NCBI GenBank assembly: GCA_011947345.1
Contig: JAAVTG010000725.1
Coordinates: 25,319-89,318 of the forward strand
Reading direction: 5' to 3'
From: Phytophthora quininea
Taxonomy: Eukaryota > Oomycota > Peronosporomycetes > Peronosporales > Peronosporaceae
DNA length: 64,000 nt
The position numbers were made by a program, and so were the translations under genes. Position 1 is the first letter of the stretch. Each line of letters begins with the position of its first letter. The notes below the pieces were generated by a model. That model was not told the DNA's origin, ran no database searches, and worked only from the letters and a program-made list of their open reading frames with translations. This document shows positions 55,276-64,000 of the stretch, one piece after another.

Positions 55276-56627
55276 ATGATCGTGCTCGTCAAAACCGTTG
55301 CGTTAACTGCGATCATCACATTGGCATCAACTCTTTGGTCGATGCCTCGCCGCTCCAGTGCGACCCGTACACGCCCGTCAAGATCAACGTCCCGCTGACG
55401 ACCTCGCACCCTGCATACGGTGCCAAAGTCGATGATAAGTGCGTCAAGCCCATTGTCCCTCACGACCCGAACAACCAGAATGCTGCGGCCGCTCGTGAGC
55501 TGCGTGAGATGGAAGACTCGTCGAACTCCGACATCCTGGACCTCCAAACGTTCTTCGGGTCTACCGTAGAGGTCAATTTTGACAGACTCAAAGCGCAGTA
55601 CGCATCAGCTTCCGCTCCTACCACCCCTGGGCAAGCAGCTACTGGCCCATGTTCCAAGATAGCATCAATCACGTTTGGAAGACCGGCGAGGCGTGCGCTT
55701 CGGAGAAATACGCTAAAGCCCACGGCCTGAACGTGACCAGCTTCAAGGACAAGATCTCGGCCAAATCCGGCGTCGACTCCCAGAAGAGCAGCAGGTCGTG
55801 CAGTTCGGACAACGACTGCAGTAGTCTCAACGACGGCAGCGCCTGCGCTAAGCGTGACGGTGCATCGACCGGCCGCTGCATCCCGACTTGGTACGGCATT
55901 TGCCACGCGTGGTCGCCGGCCGCCATTCTTGAGCAAGAACCGCAGTGTGACGTGGTGAAGAACAACGTCACGTTTCATGTCTTCGACATCAAGGCCCTAC
56001 TAACGTATGTCTACGACGGCGCTGCAGTCAAGACGGTCTTCACCGGCGCCCGCTTCAATGGCCCGGACACACCCGCTAACACCGATCGCTTCGGACGCTA
56101 CACGGACGCCGCTCGCCGTGATCTGGGCGCCGGCTTCTTCCACATTGCGATGGCCAACATCATGGGCAAGCAAAAGCGGTCGTTCGTCGTCGATGTGGCT
56201 GCCGGCGCCCAGGTCTGGAACCAGCCGGTGCGCTCGTATGCCGTCCAGCAGATGGAGATCGTCAACACACGTAGAGTGTCCAGGAAGTACTTCAACAGCG
56301 CCACGTATCCGTTCAACAACAAGATGGTGCGCTTGGCCTACGTCAAGACCACCTTCAGCTGGATCGTCGAGTCCTACGAGGACGGTCCGCTGGTCTCGAG
56401 CGGCACAATTGACAAGTACACCGAGTCACACGACTACGAGTACCTGCTGGAGCTGGACGCCAGCAACAACATCATCGGCGGCGAGTGGGTCGGCGACTCC
56501 AAGCAAGACCACCCCGACTTTTTGGTTCCCGACCGGCAAACCGGCAGCAACCGCCGTCACCGATACAGGTCTGAGCTACGGCAACGTCCAGGAGCTGCTC
56601 AAGATGTCCATGTCGTGCAGCTCGTAG
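55276..56627 (+). CDS. M81/GP42-type transglutaminase elicitor (copy 1)
   Basis: The signal peptide (MIVLVKTVALTAIITLAST) precedes a pro-region (SHPAYGAKVDDKC, ARELREMEDSSNSDILDL). The catalytic domain follows with Cys-rich CSSDNDCSS...ACAKRDG, the active-site region WYGICHAWSPAAILEQEPQCD, and the surface motif VWNQPVRSYAVQQ. The last corresponds to PEP-13, the immune-recognised patch of Phytophthora GP42, with differences after VWNQPVR. Members crosslink proteins of the oomycete wall via glutamine-lysine bonds. Frame breaks near 55335, 55630 (CCTGGG) and 56523 are repaired by single bases; the restored end reads LSYGNVQELLKMSMSCSS. Confidence 0.85.
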
Positions 56628-56861
56628 GAAGATTGCTGTGGTTGTCAAGTCCAATGCCATGGTGCTTACTTTTGTGTACCCCTCAAAACTCTGTTTTGCG
56701 AATTAGTGCGACCTTTTCCGTCGCAAAAATGCATTATCGAATTAACCTTCATCCGATTGGCTGAAACTCCTTCCATCTCGTGGCCAGCCATTCCTCTCGA
56801 TACAAAAGCTCCATTTGGGCCAGTTCTCCTTTTGACCCTCCAAGTAACAGAGTCTGTCAAG

Positions 56862-57794
56862 ATGCCTCGTGGCCCCGCAAGCACCTGAAGCGCATGAGCG
56901 CGCCCAAGCACTGGATGCTGGGCAAGCTGGACGGCATCTGGGCGCCGCGCCCGTCGTCGGGCCCGCACAAGCTGCGCGAGTGCCTGCCGCTCATCATCAT
57001 CCTGCGCAACCGTCTTAAGTACGCTTTGACCAAGCAGGAGGTGACGATGATCTGCATGCAGAAGAGCGTCAAGGTGGACGGCAAGATCCGCGTGGACCCG
57101 GACTTCCCGGCCGGCTTCATGGACGTGGTGGAGCTGCCCAAGACGGGCGACCAGTTCCGCCTGCTCTTCGACACCAAGGGCCGCTTCGTGCTGCACCGCA
57201 TCTCGGACGAGGAGAAGAAGTTCAAGCTCGCCAAGGTGATCCGCCAGGAGTACACCAAGAAGGCCATCCCCTACATCGCCACGAGCGACGGCCGCACCAT
57301 CCGCTACCCGGACCCGCTCATCAAGGTCGGCGACACGGTCAAGATTGACCTGGAGACGGGCAAGGTCGTGGACCACGTCAAGTTCGAGGTCGGCAACCTG
57401 GTGACCATCACGCGCGGCCGTAACGCTGGCCGTACCGGTGTGCTGCACCACATTGAGAGGTAGGAACACACCTTCTGGACTCATTGCGAGCTGGGTGTGG
57501 TTGGTAGTCAAACTACGACGGACCTTGATGCCTTTTGAGACGACATGGCGTCGTCGAGTGTCATTTAGCAGGGTACTGATGATTTGTGTATTGCTTTGTG
57601 ACTGTAGACACCAGGGTTCGTTCAACATTGCCCACGTCAAGGACTCGGCTGGCAACGACTTTGCCACCCGTCTGGGCAACGTGTTCGCCGTCGGCAAGGA
57701 GTCGCGCCCGTGGGTGTCGCTCCCCAGGGGCAAGGGCGTCAAGCTCAACATCCTGGAGCAGCGCGAGCTGCGCGAGAAGAAGGCCAACAACTAG
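56862..57794 (+). CDS. RPS4: 40S ribosomal protein S4 (eS4)
   Basis: Exon 1 (56862-57459) and exon 2 (57608-57794) are joined by a 148-base GT-AG intron splitting an Arg codon. [54 protein letters not shown] and the KOW-like RGRNAGRTG are highly conserved eS4 segments; it ends in [17 protein letters not shown]. The protein is a core component of the small ribosomal subunit. One frame break in the first ten codons (GGCCCCGC at 56873) is repaired by one C. In such an essential gene this is best explained as a sequence error. Confidence 0.92.
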
Positions 57795-57950
57795 ATGGCT
57801 TTTGGCTGAAAGGAAGAGGAGCGGCGGTTGGTTCGCTGTGGCCTTTTGGTCGCGCACCGGTCCGCTGTTCTCTCGGCTTTTGGACGCAACGAGGAGAACT
57901 TAAGAACGAAATGAATAGGAGAGCTACTTTTCGTTCCAAACCATTGGGTT

Positions 57951-58803
57951 CTATGCCGGGAAGAGCTGTCCGCAGCGAGTGATGGTGACAGGTTGTTTGG
58001 GGTCTCCTCTTGCAGTCGCCACGGCGTGGATCTGGTCCAGCACGGAGTAGCTTTCCGCGTCCATCAGACAGCCGAACACGACGTGCTTCCCGTCGAAGGT
58101 TGGTTGCTGCAGACAGCGATGATTAGAGGTGAACACCTTTCATAGTTTCAAGTGTTTCTACCGGAGCAAAGTGCAGGTAGAATTGGCACGTGTTGGAGTC
58201 GGGGCCGGCGTTGGCCATGGACAGCACGCCGGCGCCCGTGTGGCGGAGGATGAAGTTCTCGTCGTCGAATGTCGTCGGAAGAATGGCCGTCTCCGTCAGC
58301 TTTGCATCTCGCGGTGACGTGGGGTCTTCTTCGTTCGGTCCTACGCGACGAGCACTGCGGTCAAACGTGCACTCGCCGCCGGAGCCGTCGTGGTTCTGCA
58401 GGAAAACGAGTTAGGTGCAAACCCACGAGACGACCGACACGTACAGCGTAGTCTCCGGACTGGCAGAACTTGTCCTTGACGACCCGGTGGAATGGGCTAG
58501 ACACGACATTTCAGTCATCCTCAACATGGCAAAGTTGTATCATTGATGCTTACCAGCGAGCGTAGTGCCGTCGCTTCCCCGTCTGAGCCTCCTTCGTTTC
58601 GCCCGTGCACAACCGACGGAAGTTCTCAGCAGTTCGAGGCACTACATCCGCTCGCAACTAGGACGAAGCAATGAATACAAAAGAAGCTCCAAGCAAGATA
58701 CACGACAGCACACCTCAATGAGGAGCCGACCCGTTGCTCTCTCGTCGATGGAGACGTCAAAGAACACCACCGGGTTATCACCACGGAGACGAGGGCGCTG
58801 CAT
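57951..58803 (-). CDS. Divergent cyclophilin-type peptidyl-prolyl isomerase, five exons
   Basis: Exons 58803-58714, 58657-58554, 58496-58445, 58395-58162 and 58106-57951 splice in frame with GT-AG introns of 49-57 bases, and no frame repair is needed. The product of about 212 residues has no signal: [70 protein letters not shown] and [11 protein letters not shown]. The catalytic Arg and Gln are present, but the cyclosporin-contacting Trp (TPWLDGKH) is replaced (QPTFDGKH). An insertion of about 45 residues sits between NHDGSGGEC and ILRHTG. It is probably cytosolic or nuclear and less sensitive to cyclosporin. Confidence 0.85.
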
Positions 58804-58884
58804 CTTCCAGAATTAGCGTGAAAAAGCGGTAAATTTACAAAGACTTATGAAAGCTGTATCTGTGGCACCATCCTTCTAGCAGAT

Positions 58885-59437
58885 CTACAGGAAGTAGGTG
58901 ACCACGGTTGCCGTCGCAACGCCCAACGTGCCAACCACTTGCGAGGCACCGCTCGAACCCGAAGCCGACGAGCCCGATGACGACGACGTCGAAGAACCCG
59001 AAGACGTAGCGGACGACGCAGTGCCCGACGATCCCGAGGATGTGGTGGCGTCGACGACCCCGTGGTGGTGGCGCTGGAGCCTCCTGTGCTGGCGGCCGTC
59101 GACGAGGTGCCGCCGGCGGAGGATCCGGCGGTGGATCCACCTGTGGTCGCGGCACCGCCAACCGAACCGGCAGTAGAGGTCGATCCTCCGGTGGTGGCAG
59201 CAGCGCCCGATGATCCGGCGGTCGAAGCAGGGAAGCGCCAGCGGCTCCAGTCGATCCAGTAGCACCGGTAGCCCCAGTAGCACCGGTAGCTCCAGTCGCT
59301 CCGGTAGCGCCGGTTGCTCCGGTGGCGCCGGTCGATCCGGTGGTGGTGGTGGCAGCGGTGGTGGCTGCGCCGCCGTTTTGGGCGGTGGTTCCGGCGATGG
59401 CGAGCGCGGCGATGAGGAGAACCTGGAAGACCTTCAT
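58885..59437 (-). CDS. Mucin-like secreted wall protein, palindrome copy 1
   Basis: The signal [19 protein letters not shown] precedes a low-complexity Ala/Thr/Gly/Ser protein: a Thr-Gly-Ala tandem block, then Ser/Gly/Thr-rich sequence, ending in a hydrophobic tail ([17 protein letters not shown]) suited to a GPI-anchor signal. The frame must change once after GSTGAAGAS (one C added to TTCCCTGC) and once near 59060 (GGGG) to reach that end. It differs from copy 2 mainly by an additional stretch of about nine codons. A cell-wall role is inferred. Confidence 0.65.
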
Positions 59438-59914
59438 GGTGGTTGGAGTGGTGGTGGTGGTAGTTGGTACAGGTGGTTGGTGACTTGGGGGTAAGTTTGA
59501 GAATGCGATTCCAGGCAGAGAACTCCGAGCGATTCGAGCCCAGAGGAAGCGACCATGGTCTCGGATGGCTGCTCTCATGGAAAGCCGTTGCGTTGCCTCG
59601 GTCGTATGCAGATATCGCACAGACTAAGATCCGAGCAGCCACACAGGAAGCACTTGCGCACTGCTATAGCCCTGGTCTCAGTGCAATCTGCTTTCGCGCA
59701 GTCTAGTTGCGCTAGAGGCGCAACGGCAAGTTGTCTCGGGTTTGGCTCTACATGTAGTAGAGCAGCACGTTGTGGGTTCTAGCTCGTGAGCAGGAGGTTT
59801 TGAGGCCCCAGCGATTTAGTCAAGTGGTTAATCTCATGGCAGGCAGCATGGTATTTAATCCCACAAAGAGCAGGTGGTTGGAAACACAGTTTCGGTAGTC
59901 TGGAGACGATGACG
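58886..59914. repeat. Palindrome arm 1
   Basis: Inverted match of 60186-61190: about 1.0 kb, nearly identical, with roughly 26 extra bases in this arm and a few substitutions. It covers a mucin-like gene and its whole upstream region. Confidence 0.9.
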
Positions 59915-60185
59915 ATGTCGCGAATTTTCTATAGGAGCTTCTCAGGTCGGCGAGTAAATCTCAAATGGTAAGCCACAACGTATGGTGGTTGCTGTCCGTA
60001 TATACCAGATCGAGCTTCGCTTTTGTCGTCCAAGAGTGTACTAGTATTTTTTTTTGCCGATGAACTTGTGGTAGCGGTCGCGCTGAACAGGGCGAAGACG
60101 AATAACGGGCTTTCCAATAGAGAGAAATGAGCAACGATCAAGACTCGAAGATTTCAGGTCCTGCAGGGATGGATAGGGGAAACAC

Positions 60186-61190
60186 CGTCATCGTCTCCAG
60201 ACTACCGAAACTGTGTTTCCAACCACCTGCTCTTTGTGGGATTAAATACCATGCTGCCTGCCATGAGATTAACCACTTGACTAAATCGCTGGGGCCTCAA
60301 AACCTCCTGCTCACGAGCTAGAACCCACAACGTGCTGCTCTACTACATGTAGAGCCAAACCCGAGACAACTTGCCGTTGCGCCTCTAGCGCAACTAGACT
60401 GCGCGAAAGCAGATTGCACTGAGACCAGGGCTATAGCAGTGCGCAAGTGCTTCCTGTGTGGCTGCTCGGATCTTAGTCTGTGCGATATCTGCATACGACC
60501 GAGGCAACGCAACGGCTTTCCATGAGAGCAGCCATCCGAGACCATGGTCGCTTCCTCTGGGCTCGAATCGCTCGGAGTTCTCTGCCTGGAATCGCATTCT
60601 CAAACTTACCCCGCAAGTCACCAACCACCTGTACCAACTACCATCACCACCACTCCAACCACCATGAAGGTCTTCCAGGTTCTCCTCATCGCCGCGCTCG
60701 CCATCGCCGGAACCACCGCCCAAAACGGCGGCGCAGCCACCACCGCTGCCACCACCACCACCGGATCGACCGGCGCCACCGGAGCAACCGGCGCTACCGG
60801 AGCGACTGGAGCTACCGGTGCTACTGGGGCTACCGGTGCTACTGGATCGACTGGAGCCGCTGGCGCTTCCCTGCTTCGACCGCCGGATCATCGGGCGCTG
60901 CTGCCACCACCGGAGGATCGACCTCTACTGCCGGTTCGGTTGGCGGTGCCGCGACCACAGGTGGATCCACTGCCGGATCCTCCGCCGGCGGCACCTCGTC
61001 GACGGCCGCCAGCACAGGAGGCTCCAGCGCCACCACCACGGGGTCGTCGGGCACTGCGTCGTCCGCTACGTCTTCGGGTTCTTCGACGTCGTCGTCATCG
61101 GGCTCGTCGGCTTCGGGTTCGAGCGGTGCCTCGCAAGTGGTTGGCACGTTGGGCGTTGCGACGGCAGCCGTGGTCACCTACTTCCTGTAA
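60186..61190. repeat. Palindrome arm 2
   Basis: Mirror of 58886-59914 across a 271-base unique spacer (59915-60185). The arm ends at the stop codon of the mucin-like gene, so gene and promoter were copied as a unit. Confidence 0.9.
60664..61190 (+). CDS. Mucin-like secreted wall protein, palindrome copy 2
   Basis: It reads divergently from copy 1 with the same signal peptide, Thr-Gly-Ala repeat block (60765-60860), Ser/Gly/Thr-rich body and hydrophobic C-terminus ([17 protein letters not shown]). One frame change after GSTGAAGAS is needed (TTCCCTGC plus one C), at the same base as in copy 1. Dense Ser/Thr suggests heavy O-glycosylation. Confidence 0.65.
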
Positions 61191-61350
61191 GGTGGCATTG
61201 AATTCTGACCCACTGTAGCATACACTAGCAGCCTTTGCAAGGAGTCCAGCAAGGACTTACAATACATTCCGTTTTGTCTTTTCTGAAGTACTATACTACC
61301 GGTGCAGTATTTGCAGGTCCCAAGTCTTTGGAGCAAACGTCGGCTTCATG

Positions 61351-61516
61351 TAGCAACATCGTCGGTGGCGATTGGGTCGGCAGATTAAAGGAAGACCATC
61401 CCGACTTTTTGTGGTTCCCGACCAGCAAACCTGCCGCATCAGCTATCACTGACACGGGTCTGAGTTACGCTGATGTCCTAGAGTTGCTTGAACTGTCCAA
61501 CTCATGTGAAGAGTAG
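61351..61516 (+). pseudogene. C-terminal fragment of an M81-type transglutaminase
   Basis: NIVGGDWVGRLKEDHPDFLWFP and ITDTGLSYADVLELLEL match the last 55 residues of the elicitors at 55276 and 61782. The rest of the gene is absent: it is cut off about 160 bases from the outer end of palindrome arm 2. Confidence 0.75.
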
Positions 61517-61781
61517 ATAGTAAGTTTCAAGGGCAAACACTTTTCCTACTTGTGCAGAACGTGCTGGGATTGATTGTGTTTCGAATTAAGGAAGTAGAAA
61601 ACGTCGCTTAAACACCGACATTGCTCGCTTTTCGGCGCTGTTGCGGTGTTTCTCGATGACTACGCTTGTCTGCGTCTCGGTCATCCAGTGGCTCACAAAG
61701 GAGACTATACCGATGCAATGCAATGGCACAAAATGCTTTATTGATCGGCAGGACGCCAATTCTCTTCTACACGACAGCTTC

Positions 61782-63600
61782 TTAGCACACGAAGTGCACG
61801 GTAGGCTCGCTCGGAGCAGGTGTCGCCTCGGGCGAGTTTGGCGTCGGCTGCTGGTTAGGCACGAAGTCCGGCGTCGATGCGCTGGGCGTCGATGTCGTGG
61901 GGCTGCCAACGCTGGGGACGATCGGGATCGTCTGGGACGGCGTTCGGTTTCCTCCCGGGGGCGTCACCACTGGAGTCTGGGGCGAGTTTGGCTGCGAGGT
62001 TGGTGTCGAGGGCGAGCTCTGAGACGACGTTTGCTCTTGTTGGTCCTTGGACCCAGCCGCCAAGCTGATGAAGTCCGGGGTGACCCTACAACGTTGTCTT
62101 CGTTGCTGGCAGCCGGGGCGTTGTTGCCGAAGAGGTTGATGAAGAAGCCAGCGCCATCGTCCCCGTTAGACCCTGCAGTTGATGCTGGAGTGCCGTCTCC
62201 CACGATTCCAGGCGACTGAGTAGTAGCTTGAGGCGTAGATGACGATCCTGAACTGCACGACAGCGACATGTGATGCAGCTCCTGGACTTCCGCCACGCTC
62301 AGACCGGAGTCGGTCACGAGCGAGGAGTCGGGCTTTGGGTGGGGAACCACAGAAAGTCGGGGTGGTCTGCCTTCGACTGGTCCAGCCACTCGCCGCCGAT
62401 GATGTTGTAGTTGGCGTCCAGCTCCAGCAAGTACTCGTAGTTTTTCGATTGCGTGTACTTGCTGACCCCACCGGAAGAAACCATCGGGCCGTCTGTATCC
62501 ATATCTTCGCTGATGTAGCTGAACGTGGTCTGCGTGTAAGCCAAGTAGACCATCTCGCTGTTGAACAGGTACGACGACGTGCCAAAGTACTTTTGAGACG
62601 CCTCGCCTACGTCCACGAGCTCCATCGTCTGCACCTCGTAGGACCGCGCAGGTTGGTTCCACACCTCCGGACCCGCTGAGATGTCAACAACGAACGACTG
62701 CTGGTGCTTGCCCATGATGTTGGTTAGCGCGATATGGAAGTAGCCGGCACCCAAGTCGCGACGGCTTTGGTCCGTGTATCGGCCAAACTGGTCCTTGCTA
62801 GCACGATCCTCTGGGCCGTTGTAACGAGCACCAGTGAACACGGTCTTGAGGTTGGCTTCAGCGTACATTTCACTCAGGAGCGCTTTAATGTCGAAGACGT
62901 GGAAGGTTACGCCGTTCTTCTCCACGTCGCACTGCGGCTCTTGCTCCAGGATCGCAGCCGGAGACCACGCGTGGCAAATGCCGTGCCAAGTGGGGATGCA
63001 GTAACCTGTTGATTTGCCTGCACGCTTCGCACACACGCCATTGCCATTGCAGTCCGTGTCGGTCGAGCAAGGCGTGCTCTGCTGACTGTCGACGCCATAC
63101 TTCAGTGAGATTTGGTCCATGAACTTGGTCACGTCCTTGCCGTAAGCCGTCGCGTACTTCTCAGACGCGGACGGTTCCCCTGCTTCCACTGGAAGTTGAT
63201 ACCGTCTTGGTAGCTCGGCCAGTAGCTGCTCGGCCATGGTGAGGTAGGCGCAGAGGTCGATGCGTACTTCTCCTTCAGGGTGTTGAAGTTCACCTCCATG
63301 CTCTCGCCGAAGTATTTCTCCAGGTCGGTGATGTCAGAGCTGTGGCTTTCCTCCATACGACGCAGCTTGCGAGCTTGAATCACCATCGACTCGGCCACGG
63401 CTTGGTTGGGGTCTTCAGGGATCGTTGGCTGGACGCAGTCGTCGTTGACCTTACCACCAAAGGCCGGGTGGGAAGCAGTCAGCGGCACGGAGTCGACGGC
63501 CGTGTACGGGTTGTATTTGAGTGGTGAGGCTTGGATCAACCCTGTTGTGGCGGCTGCCGCAGCGGCAATGAGCGCGATTGAACGGGAAATGGTCACCATA
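61782..63600 (-). CDS. M81/GP42-type transglutaminase elicitor with Ser/Thr/Pro-rich extension (copy 2)
   Basis: The signal is MVTISRSIALIAAAAAATTGLIQA. Pro-region and catalytic domain parallel copy 1: SHPAFGGKVNDDC, WPSSYWPSYQDGINFQWK, Cys pairs in TPCSTDTDCNGNGVCAKR, active-site WHGICHAWSPAAILEQEPQCD, and the PEP-13-like VWNQPARSYEVQT. After the normal family end (HMSLSCSSG) the protein continues for about 150 residues of Ser/Thr/Pro-rich, wall-anchor-like sequence ending in VHFVC. Frame breaks near 63178 (GGGG), 62343 and 62080 (GGG) each need one added base. The extension is uninterrupted apart from the last of these. Confidence 0.82.
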
Positions 63601-63699
63601 GTCGTTTTTGCTGATGATACGACAAATGCAGTAAAGTGGAGGTGATGCCGGAAACTTGCCAGGAAGCTGGGAAGTTTGAGAATGAGCTTGCTAGACGAC

Positions 63700-64000
63700 A
63701 ACACTCGACAATGTTGCTGTCGGTGGCCGTTCCAAAGGGACAACTCAAGGTATTCATCCAGCCGACTCAAAGTTGTCTCGATCAGCCGAAAATGTCGAAC
63801 AGTGTGATGAACTAGCTGTTCGAACAGCATGGCACCGTGTCAAGCGCAGCGAGCCCGAAGACGTGGACTCCATTGTCATTTCAAACACTTGAGACCGTGG
63901 AGATCTCAGACGTTCCTGACATCACCAAGAGCTGGAAGCTGCTCTTGAGCCTCCAGATCCGCTACCAGCAGTTCGGTGACACGACCCAACTGTTCACTTT
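63700..64000 (+). CDS. Possible 5' part of an unidentified gene running off the window
   Basis: A reading through CDELAVRTAWHRVKRSEPEDVD is followed, after one frame change at CACTTGAG (63888-63893), by VEISDVPDITKSWKLLLSLQIRYQQF, open to the window end. It looks coding, but the start is undefined and the family is not recognised. It diverges from the transglutaminase gene at 63600. Confidence 0.35.

Noticed and set aside
56666..57790. A 374-codon minus-strand frame
   Set aside because: It lies opposite rpS4, whose strong codon bias keeps the reverse frame open.
59809..59880. tRNA-like sequence with an A-box-like TAGTCAAGTGG and a TTAATCCCAC segment (mirrored at about 60220-60291)
   Set aside because: No matching acceptor or anticodon stem could be formed; at most a degenerate tRNA-derived repeat.
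58885..61190. Palindrome as a pure sequencing foldback artefact
   Set aside because: The arms differ by an indel of about 26 bases and several substitutions, which a foldback of one molecule would not give.
728..63600. Programmed ribosomal frameshifting as a general feature of this genome
   Set aside because: The sites share no slippery heptamer or downstream structure, occur many times per gene and nearly always need one extra base; sequence error is simpler.

Overview
The window looks like nuclear DNA of an oomycete, most likely Phytophthora or a close relative. The evidence is the gene content: a GPCR fused to a phosphatidylinositol-phosphate kinase, two M81/GP42-type transglutaminase elicitors with variant PEP-13 motifs, two AA17-like secreted LPMOs, a bZIP factor with the oomycete Asn-to-Cys change in its basic region, a two-domain phosphagen kinase, short GT-AG introns and Inr/FPR-like core promoters. 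I saw no rRNA, tRNA, CRISPR array or bacterial operon.

Layout. 1-221: start of a DUF4038-type glycoside hydrolase (GH). 728-8816: one giant four-repeat cyclic-nucleotide-gated-type channel. 8841-10650: a diacylglycerol/sphingosine-kinase-like gene with degenerate nucleotide-binding motifs; its canonical paralogue is at 17915-19562. 11024-12531: trypsin-like remnant and a cell-surface protein. 13115-16739: coiled-coil proteins and a basic protein. 19665-20984: EF-hand protein. 21529-24214: CPA2-type cation/proton antiporter. 24454-26807: tandem phosphagen kinase. 28074-40094: GH cluster (four more copies) bracketed by two inverted copies of a bZIP gene; one GH copy is split by a Mutator-like element. 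40938-43240: LPMO and an RNase H1-like protein without catalytic residues. 43548-48729: unknown membrane protein and a PX-domain array (two decayed copies, one intact). 48888-54002: mitochondrial cyclophilin, GPCR-PIPK, second LPMO and a decayed duplicate. 55276-63600: transglutaminase elicitor, rpS4, second cyclophilin, a palindromic pair of mucin-like genes and a second transglutaminase.

Housekeeping genes (rpS4, antiporter, phosphagen kinase, cyclophilins) alternate with secreted or host-facing gene families (GH, LPMO, transglutaminase, mucin-like) that are duplicated, inverted and invaded by a transposon.

Many genes, including rpS4 and the phosphagen kinase, change frame in mid-gene. At nearly every site, adding one base to a short homopolymer restores the frame. 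I read this mainly as homopolymer undercalling in the assembly, so frame breaks alone are not used here as evidence of pseudogenes. Coordinates of such genes run from first to last codon of the whole reading, breaks included.
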